Assembly (NCBI GenBank): GCA_030744725.1
Contig: JASLPZ010000224.1
Span: 1-11,959, forward strand
Reading direction: 5' to 3'
Origin: ARS98 sp030744725
Lineage (GTDB): Bacteria; Planctomycetota; Planctomycetia; Pirellulales; Pirellulaceae
DNA: 11,959 nucleotides
Shown: positions 7,375 through 11,959 of the stretch, in pieces
Position numbering within the stretch: position 1 is the stretch's first letter
How the letters are laid out: every line of letters begins with the position of its first letter
Position numbers and translations under genes: made by a program
Notes under the pieces: model-generated
Databases searched by the model: none
Seen by the model: only the letters and a program-made list of their open reading frames with translations
What the model was told of the DNA's origin: nothing

Positions 7375-7634
7375 AGCCGCAGTATGAGCAAGGCCCTTGG
7401 AACGGGCCGACGACCGGAACGGGTGAGCAGATCAGCTCAAGCTACGAGACGCTCGACGTCCGATTACGGTCACCTCTTCCTCCGGGGATTCTTCGGGGAT
7501 TTTAGTGGCTGGTTTGCAACGGTTTTCACATCCTGTCTCCCTTGGAGGTCGTGCAGCATTCAAATCTATCTCGCTTCTCAAGTTTAGATCCAGTCATCTC
7601 TCCCGAGTACGTGTTTAGCTTGCTCGCGAGATCC
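7375..7634. other. Intergenic stretch with no recognised gene
   Basis: I see no protein-like reading frame on either strand here. Translations are short, broken and low in hydrophobic or motif structure. A small GGCCC-7nt-GGGCC inverted repeat sits near 7393-7409. It separates the possible control region of the sulfatase cluster from the palindrome array. Confidence 0.5.
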
Positions 7635-7861
7635 AACGCTGAAAGCGTTACACATCGTAGCCCAGGGTCAGCGGCGCAGCCGCGCCACCCTGGGTAAATG
7701 GGGATGGAGAATATTTGCACGCTGAAGGCGTGCGACAATCGCGAGATGTGCAACGCCTTCAGCGTTGATTTGGTTCGTTCGGCATCGTCACCCAGGGTGA
7801 CGCGTCGCGGCTGCGCCGCGTTGCTTACCCTGGGCTACGATGTACAACGCCGAAGGCGTTG
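7635..7861. repeat. Mirror-image pair of three-hairpin REP/BIME-like elements
   Basis: Two inverted copies of one element face each other. The left copy (7635-7733) holds hairpin AACGCT-GAA-AGCGTT (7635-7649), hairpin CCCAGGGT...ACCCTGGG (7661-7694) enclosing GCGGC-GCA-GCCGC, and hairpin GCACGC-TGAAG-GCGTGC (7717-7733). The right copy (7752-7861) holds the same three in reverse order: AACGC-CTTCA-GCGTT (7752-7766), CCCAGGGT...ACCCTGGG (7791-7834) enclosing CGCGGC-TGC-GCCGCG, and CAACGCC-GAA-GGCGTTG (7845-7861). Exact matches between copies include ACATCGTAGCCCAGGGT (7652-7668 with the complement of 7827-7843), a 14-mer around the GC-rich core (7671-7684 with 7806-7819) and ACGCTGAAGGCGT (7719-7731 with 7753-7765). 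This architecture is that of bacterial interspersed mosaic elements, usually mobilised by REP-associated tyrosine transposases. Confidence 0.8.
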
Positions 7862-7953
7862 TTCGTGTCTAACCCGGCTGCGGTGCTAGTGGAATGCGTG
7901 AGGCGAGGCAGTCGACAAAGTTGGTGGACACGACCTCCTCGGGGAAAAGGATA

Positions 7954-8037
7954 GGATGAGGGTGCGAACTGCCAAATGATATCAGCTACCCCTCATCCGG
8001 CCTTCGGCCACCTTCTCCCAATCCCGAAGGGAGAAGG
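7954..8037. repeat. Second hairpin cluster (CCTTCTCCC family)
   Basis: Three inverted repeats lie in 84 bases. GGATGAGGG (7954-7962) pairs with CCCTCATCC (7990-7998). GGCC-TTC-GGCC (7999-8009) contains a C(TTCG)G tetraloop core. CCTTCTCCC (8011-8019) pairs with GGGAGAAGG (8029-8037), a perfect 9-bp stem with a 9-nt loop. No reading frame here is convincing. The cluster looks like a dispersed non-coding palindromic repeat distinct from the one at 7635-7861. Confidence 0.6.
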
Positions 8038-8297
8038 ACATGTTCCAGGCTCTCCTAAACCTCCAAAGCGAAAAAGTCTGCGGAGGGAGAGGTGACATGA
8101 TCTTAAGACTGGAAGCGAGAGGCTGTGGGCTGTCTCCTGACCGGCCCACAACAAGTGACATGATGTGATAACACGCCAAACCAAAAACTTGAAAGCTGCA
8201 CGATCTCCAGAGGCAGAGGAACCAGAAGTTTGACAATCACCTGCTCGACGGCTCACTGCCGCGTGTCCAGAACGACATATTGGCACGGATCTCGACT
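8038..8297. other. Intergenic stretch downstream of the SDR gene, no gene recognised
   Basis: No protein-like frame was found. It holds a 10-bp direct repeat GTGACATGAT at 8092-8101 and 8155-8164, and an inverted repeat TGTGGGC-13nt-GCCCACA (8124-8130 with 8144-8150). The latter could stop transcription from the SDR gene, but no T-tract follows it on the minus strand, so I do not call a terminator. Confidence 0.45.
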
Positions 8298-9239
8298 CTA
8301 CGTGCTCGCACTATCCGTTAACACGGCTTTGGATGAATCGCGACCGAAATGTCGCCGCAGATCGTTGACGTAGGTGTACCCCAACGTGCCAGCGTTTTCC
8401 ATCAACCATTTCTCAACACTTTCCGTTCCAAGAGGAGCTTTCTTGGATACGAGGAGTTCCTGTTTGAGCCCCAGCAGTTCCTCCTTGGTCAGGACAATGT
8501 CCCGCAATAGCAGTTCGATCGGTTTGAGCGTCAGCAACGAAAGCCAGCCAGGCACACCTGGCATCCACCGGCGAACACCGCAGGCTTTTTGCAGGATCCC
8601 GAGGTATTCACGGAAGCTCATGATGTCGGGGCCCGCGGCATCGATCTGCTGGTTCTCCTTACTTTCCCCGGCATCCACAATGACCCGCGCCGTATCATCC
8701 AAGGTGATCGGTTGCAGTCTGTAGTCACCACGATCGGGCATGGGAAAGAAGGGAAAGTGGCGCAAAAACCAGGCGATGTTATTGGACAGAACATCGTTGG
8801 GACCGACTACGAGAGTCGGGCATACGATGGCGTAGTTTGGAAGTTCCGAGCGGACAAAAGACTCCACCCGATCCTTACCCGCGTAGTAACCGAGGTTCGT
8901 TCCCTCTGCCGCATTGCTGACGCTAACATGAACAACTCGTTCAACCCCCGCATCTTTGGCCGCAGATAACAACAGTTTTGAATTGTCGACGGCCGTATCA
9001 AAAGTCTGACCTTGCCAGGGAATTCGGATCCAATACGTGTTGATAAACAGGTTCGCCCCGGTAAGTTGCTCAACGATATGCTCTCGTTCGAAGCGCAGTG
9101 GCGCCGCGCTGATGCTTTCGCAACCCGGCGGTGTTGCGCGATTCGTCAGGGTATGCACTTGCCAGCCCCGTCGAAGCAGTTCTTGCGTCACTGCGGAGCC
9201 GGTGTAGCTGAACGCTCCAGTGATCACGGCCTTTTGCAT
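8298..9239 (-). CDS. Atypical short-chain dehydrogenase/NmrA-like NAD(P)-binding protein
   Basis: A 313-residue cytoplasmic protein starts at the ATG at 9239; a GGTG 6 nt upstream may serve as ribosome site. The in-frame TTG at 9251 would add four residues. The Rossmann nucleotide-binding loop is at the N-terminus, AVITGAFSYTG (G8 and G14; the middle glycine of the usual pattern is Ser11). Later SDR features are VSVSNAAEG at 105-113, the catalytic-type Y118-x-x-x-K122 (YYAGKDRVE) and CPTLVVGPNDVLSNN at 140-154, typical of NmrA/NDUFA9-like extended SDRs. The C-terminal third (about 225-313) binds substrate in relatives and is not informative here. Members serve as oxidoreductases, epimerases or redox sensors; I cannot assign a reaction. 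It stands alone between two repeat-rich regions, so the sequence does not link it to the sulfatase cluster. Confidence 0.88.
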   Translation of the reverse strand: MQKAVITGAFSYTGSAVTQELLRRGWQVHTLTNRATPPGCESISAAPLRFEREHIVEQLTGANLFINTYWIRIPWQGQTFDTAVDNSKLLLSAAKDAGVERVVHVSVSNAAEGTNLGYYAGKDRVESFVRSELPNYAIVCPTLVVGPNDVLSNNIAWFLRHFPFFPMPDRGDYRLQPITLDDTARVIVDAGESKENQQIDAAGPDIMSFREYLGILQKACGVRRWMPGVPGWLSLLTLKPIELLLRDIVLTKEELLGLKQELLVSKKAPLGTESVEKWLMENAGTLGYTYVNDLRRHFGRDSSKAVLTDSAST

Positions 9240-9397
9240 TTGACACACCAATCAGCGATGGGCAGAAGAAAGAATCCGATCACACTGGGAATCAGGTACA
9301 GTGCAGGATAGTCGCCATAATACTCGTAATGGTTGTGACGCGCCAAACAGAGTTGCTCGCTGTGTGAATCAGATAGTGTGTTTAGAACATCAAGCAA
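9224..9397 (-). pseudogene. C-terminal remnant of a small membrane protein, or an unrecognised short gene
   Basis: On the minus strand one frame reads a protein-like sequence ending at TGA 9226-9224: HNHYEYYGDYP, then a hydrophobic segment ALYLIPSVIGFFLLPIADW, then CVKCKRP. The segment is long enough for one membrane helix. The frame overlaps the SDR start by 16 nt, as coupled genes often do. There is no ATG in frame; TTG at 9397 is the nearest possible start for the sequence-like part. Farther upstream the same open frame runs without a stop through the 24-bp repeats as GWETGAQQ units. This suggests a truncated gene whose 5' part was replaced by repeats. I recognise no family, and a chance open frame is possible. 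Confidence 0.33.
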
Positions 9398-9426
9398 GAC
9401 AAGCCGATGACTGTTCTCGTCTAAGT

Positions 9427-9503
9427 CCTGTCGTGCCCCGGTCTCCCAACCCTGTTGTGCCCCGGTCTCCCAACCCTGTTGTACCCCGGTCTCCCGACCG
9501 GGG
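9427..9503. repeat. Three 24-bp tandem repeats ending in a strong hairpin
   Basis: Units at 9427-9450, 9451-9474 and 9475-9498 are nearly identical (CCTGTTGTGCCCCGGTCTCC then CAAC, with one to three changes per copy). In the third unit AAC has become GAC, creating with the next bases a perfect hairpin CCCCGGTC-TCCC-GACCGGGG (9484-9503). Because 24 is a multiple of three, the repeats keep frames open (VVPRSPNP on plus, GWETGAQQ on minus), which explains spurious long frames here. Confidence 0.85.
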
Positions 9504-9515
9504 CACGGCTCCGAC

Positions 9516-9573
9516 CGAAGGTCTCTACTTCACAAACAGAGTTTCATTTAGCGCTCAGAAGGTGAGACCTTCG
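9516..9573. repeat. 10-bp inverted repeat next to the tandem repeats
   Basis: CGAAGGTCTC (9516-9525) is the exact inverse of GAGACCTTCG (9564-9573), separated by 38 nt. It abuts the 9484-9503 hairpin and probably belongs to the same non-coding repeat element. Confidence 0.55.
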
Positions 9574-9722
9574 ATCGATCGCGACGCGTGGCTGGGTCGG
9601 GAGGCCTTCCACAACCTGAGTCAAGTTTTCAGCGACGGGCACCGACCGCAGGTTGGTCGGAGAGCGGGTCGCCGCAGCCAAGCGATAGCTCGTGTCGGTC
9701 TGAGGCAGAGCCTCACTGGCCG
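9574..9722. other. Downstream region of the propeller-methyltransferase gene
   Basis: No convincing gene. A short hairpin TGAGGC-AGA-GCCTCA (9701-9715) begins 7 nt after the stop codon of the fusion gene, where a terminator would sit, but no T-rich tract follows in the minus direction. With the hairpins at 9484-9573 it makes this whole 9.4-9.7 kb stretch a repeat mosaic. Confidence 0.45.
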
Positions 9723-11549
9723 TCATTTCTTCTTCAGTGGTGCCATCCATAGATGGACCTTGTGTCGATTACCGTCCTTATCCGATTCGAATTCGATTGT
9801 CTTGTCAGGTTTGATTCCAGGAATCTCAAACTGGTGTGAAACGATGCGCGAGCTTGGTTTGAGCTTCTTCAGCTGCGGGATCAACTTTTCGAGCTGTTTG
9901 GGAAGCAAGTAGACGGCGATCACGTCGGCTGGGCTGAGGTCCAGCGTGAAGACGTCCTTCTGCTCGAACGTGACGAGTCGTTTGACACCGGCTTTCACGG
10001 CATTCTCGCGCGACAATTTCACGAGTTCCGGGTCGATCTCATAACCCACGGCCCGGCAGCCGTACTTCTTCGCCGCCGCGATCACAATCCGCCCGTCGCC
10101 GCTACCGAGGTCGTAGATGACGTTGGACTTCTTCACTGCGGCCGTTTCGAGCATCTTCTCCACAACGTCCTGGGGCGTGGAGACAAAAACACTGCGCAAC
10201 GTACTCTTTGCCGGGTGGTCGGTGCCGGCCGCTGGAGCCGGAATCGCGATCATTCGTGGTTCGCGATTCGGCCGTTTCAAAGCGTCACGACGTACGTCGT
10301 AGCAAAACAGGTTGTTGTTGTCGCGCAGATACAACCGGCCGCTGGCAATCACCGGATGCGTCGCACCAATCGACTGTTCATGATCGGGGATCACAAAACT
10401 TCCTTTTTCGACGTACTCATTTGGGTTTGCTTCAACCAGTGTCATCAACCCATCAGCCTGTCGCGCGTACAGATGTCCATCGGCATAAAGGATGGCGTTC
10501 ATCTGCCGGCCTCCGCTACGACGCTCCCAGGTTGGCTCGCCTGTCTTCCACTCCAGACAGACCGGACCGTAGCGTGAATCGCCGTACACATGTTCGCCGA
10601 CGCGCACCAGACAATCTTGAAAGTTGTTGAGATTCAGCTTCTGCCGGTAGTATCGTTCCGTCACGACAGTGCCGTCGGCAGAGGCTTGCAACTCAAGAAG
10701 CGCAACACCTTCCACATAGCGAGCGCTGGCACAGAAGATCTGATGGTCTCGCAACAGCGGTGTGAAAGAGTTCTGCTTGGTCGCGAACCGATCATTTCTC
10801 CACAGAATGTTGCCCTCAGCGGCGGAGACGCCGATCAGACCATTCTGCAGGAAGACGACGTATTGTCGTTGATCCTCCAACGTCACCGCCAGTGTTGCGG
10901 CATGGGCGGAAGCAACGCCTTTCGGCACATGCGTCTCCCAGATGGTTTCTCCGGTCACTTTATTCAATGCCACAACGGCGGCCCGTGACCCACCGGGCGC
11001 ACAGATCAGTTTCTCGCCATCCACCAAGGGAAAATCGCAGTAGCCCCACACCCCTCGCTTGCCGTCGAAATCCTTAATGTAGTCTTTGCGCCACAGCTCT
11101 TTTCCATCGCGGCAACGCAAACACAGCAGTTGGCCCGTCGCGGTGAAAGCGAAAACCCGCTCACCGTCAATCGTCGGAGCGCGCTGGCTGAGCCAACGCA
11201 TCAGGCGATGCTGACGGAATCCCGGTCCCAGTGGAGCCGTCCAAAGATGTTCGCCGGAAGTCTCCTCAAGCACAACGATGTATTCGTGATCCTCGTGATT
11301 CCCCAAAACGAAAATGCGCCCCCCGGCGATGGAAACCGAAGCGATCCCATCCACCACACCCCGCGCCTTCCACAAGAGTGGCGGTCCGCCTTCGGGCCAC
11401 TTTTGGAGCAAGCCGGTCTCCTTCGAAACATTGTCACGGTTTGGCCCGCGCCATTGGGGCCAGTCGTCAGCGTCTGTTGATCGGACGATGAATGCCAGAA
11501 CCGTAAGAATGGCAAGCGAAACTGTATACGTCCGCAGGTCTCGAATCAT
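9723..11549 (-). CDS. Secreted PQQ-type beta-propeller fused to a FAM173-like SAM methyltransferase
   Basis: The ATG at 11549 has AGGA 5 nt upstream and gives 608 aa; an ATG at 11582 would add 11 residues. Residues 1-27 are a signal peptide or membrane anchor (LRTYTVSLAILTVLAFIV). The propeller, about 28-424, opens with DDWPQWRGPNRD, the usual start of planctomycete BamB/PQQ-like propellers, and repeats the blade pattern (GGRIFVLGN, DGERVFAFTATGQLLCL, DGKELWR, TGETIWET, EGNILWR, DGHLYARQADG, SGRLYLRDNNNLFCYD). After a Pro/Ala linker (IAIPAPAAGTDHPAK) comes a class I methyltransferase: FVSTPQDVVEKML, SAM-binding DLGSGDGR at 480-487, acidic E504 (VGYEID), KDVFTLDLSPADVIAVYLL and SRIVSHQFEIPG, matching FAM173-type protein-lysine methyltransferases. 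No stop or frameshift separates the parts. The enzyme half would be exported with the propeller, which is odd for a SAM-using protein. It lies 48 nt after the WD40 gene. Confidence 0.9.
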   Translation of the reverse strand: MIRDLRTYTVSLAILTVLAFIVRSTDADDWPQWRGPNRDNVSKETGLLQKWPEGGPPLLWKARGVVDGIASVSIAGGRIFVLGNHEDHEYIVVLEETSGEHLWTAPLGPGFRQHRLMRWLSQRAPTIDGERVFAFTATGQLLCLRCRDGKELWRKDYIKDFDGKRGVWGYCDFPLVDGEKLICAPGGSRAAVVALNKVTGETIWETHVPKGVASAHAATLAVTLEDQRQYVVFLQNGLIGVSAAEGNILWRNDRFATKQNSFTPLLRDHQIFCASARYVEGVALLELQASADGTVVTERYYRQKLNLNNFQDCLVRVGEHVYGDSRYGPVCLEWKTGEPTWERRSGGRQMNAILYADGHLYARQADGLMTLVEANPNEYVEKGSFVIPDHEQSIGATHPVIASGRLYLRDNNNLFCYDVRRDALKRPNREPRMIAIPAPAAGTDHPAKSTLRSVFVSTPQDVVEKMLETAAVKKSNVIYDLGSGDGRIVIAAAKKYGCRAVGYEIDPELVKLSRENAVKAGVKRLVTFEQKDVFTLDLSPADVIAVYLLPKQLEKLIPQLKKLKPSSRIVSHQFEIPGIKPDKTIEFESDKDGNRHKVHLWMAPLKKK

Positions 11550-11597
11550 GGTAATCCTCACTCGTAAGGCAATGATCTGCATGCATTGTTCTCCAGC

Positions 11598-11959
11598 TTA
11601 GAGAGCTGACGAATCGATGTTTGGGTCGCCAAAGCCATATTGTTCAACGCCGGCATCCCAAATGACTATCTGCCCCTTCCTTTTTGGTCGTGAGGAATGG
11701 CTTCCGGTTGCGGCAACAAGAAGGCGACCATCCGGACTAAACGCAACACTTAAAAGTGGTCCTTCGTTTTGTCCCAAACTCAGGACTTCACGTCGTGTCG
11801 CCATGTCCCAGAGTTTGACGGTACCATCGCCACTGGCGGTCGCGATGCGCCGACCATTTGGACTAAACGAGAACTCGTATATCTGAACTTTCGCAGATAT
11901 TCGTCTGCTTAAATGGCGAGACTTAGGTAGTTTTCCAGGGCGTCGATTAATTGTTGCTG
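11598..11959 (-). CDS. WD40-repeat protein, C-terminal end only
   Basis: The frame enters from the window's right edge and ends at TAA 11600-11598; about 119 residues are visible and the N-terminus lies outside. Two WD40 blades can be read: FSFSPNGRRIATAS with GDGTVKLWD, then VAFSPDGRLLVAAT with GQIVIWD. The second has a long Arg/Lys/Ser-rich loop (GSHSSRPKRKG) between its strands. The protein ends shortly after (FGDPNIDSSAL). WD40 propellers act as protein-binding platforms; in planctomycetes they are often fused to protein kinase, sigma-factor or cytochrome-like domains, which cannot be checked here. The next gene begins 48 nt later in the same direction, so co-transcription is likely. Confidence 0.85.
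   Translation of the reverse strand, partial: ATINRRPGKLPKSRHLSRRISAKVQIYEFSFSPNGRRIATASGDGTVKLWDMATRREVLSLGQNEGPLLSVAFSPDGRLLVAATGSHSSRPKRKGQIVIWDAGVEQYGFGDPNIDSSAL

Noticed and set aside
7635..7861. CRISPR array
   Set aside because: The repeats are inverted rather than direct, irregularly spaced and individually palindromic, with no unique spacers of even length and no cas gene.
7982..8286. An 84-97 codon minus-strand frame downstream of the SDR gene
   Set aside because: Much of it is translated palindromic repeat, and composition is unlike the neighbouring proteins.
8589..8969. A 126-codon plus-strand frame
   Set aside because: Antisense to the SDR gene, which has the nucleotide-binding loop and YxxxK in the minus frame.
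9701..9715. Rho-independent terminator after the fusion gene
   Set aside because: The stem is only 6 bp and no T-tract follows on the minus strand.
9544..9750. A 68-codon minus-strand frame overlapping the stop of the fusion gene
   Set aside because: It runs through hairpin-rich repeat DNA, has no hydrophobic core or motif, and no good ribosome site; probably chance.
9301..9912. A 203-codon plus-strand frame with VVPRSPNP repeats
   Set aside because: Its length comes from 24-bp tandem repeats that cannot stop the frame; the rest is antisense to the methyltransferase end and not protein-like.

Overview
This window looks like a piece of a planctomycete chromosome, probably a metagenomic scaffold because it carries a 10-N gap at 233-242. 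The main clues are two adjacent secreted arylsulfatases, a secreted PQQ-type beta-propeller opening with DDWPQWRGPNRD, FG-GAP and WD40 propeller proteins, and GC-rich palindromic repeats between genes. This assignment is inferred from gene content; there is no rRNA or other marker gene in the window. Every gene I can support lies on the minus strand, so transcription runs from high to low coordinates.

Layout in transcription order. (a) 11959-9723: the C-terminal end of a WD40-repeat protein, then a secreted beta-propeller fused in one frame to a FAM173-like SAM methyltransferase. (b) 9722-9224: repeats and hairpins, plus the in-frame remnant of a small membrane protein running into the next gene. 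(c) 9239-8298: an atypical SDR (NmrA-like) NAD(P)-binding protein. (d) 8297-7295: about 1 kb with no convincing gene but a symmetric REP/BIME-like palindrome array and a second hairpin cluster. (e) 7294-2057: a tight four-gene cluster of sulfatase, sulfatase, M14 zinc carboxypeptidase and FMN-binding PPOX-class protein, with gaps of 14, 29 and 43 nt. (f) 1861-1: two secreted proteins joined by an ATGA stop/start overlap, the second being an FG-GAP protein cut by the N gap and the window edge.

The sulfatases, the Tat-exported carboxypeptidase and the FG-GAP/beta-sandwich pair all point to extracytoplasmic breakdown of sulfated polysaccharide or glycoprotein, but no substrate can be named. The most unusual items are the exported propeller-methyltransferase fusion, the M14 gene whose last codons are restored by a one-base correction to an SGNH-hydrolase C-terminus, a sulfatase with Asp in place of the active-site His of GKWHLG, and the mirror-image palindrome array. 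I did not find a recognisable new defence or mobile system.
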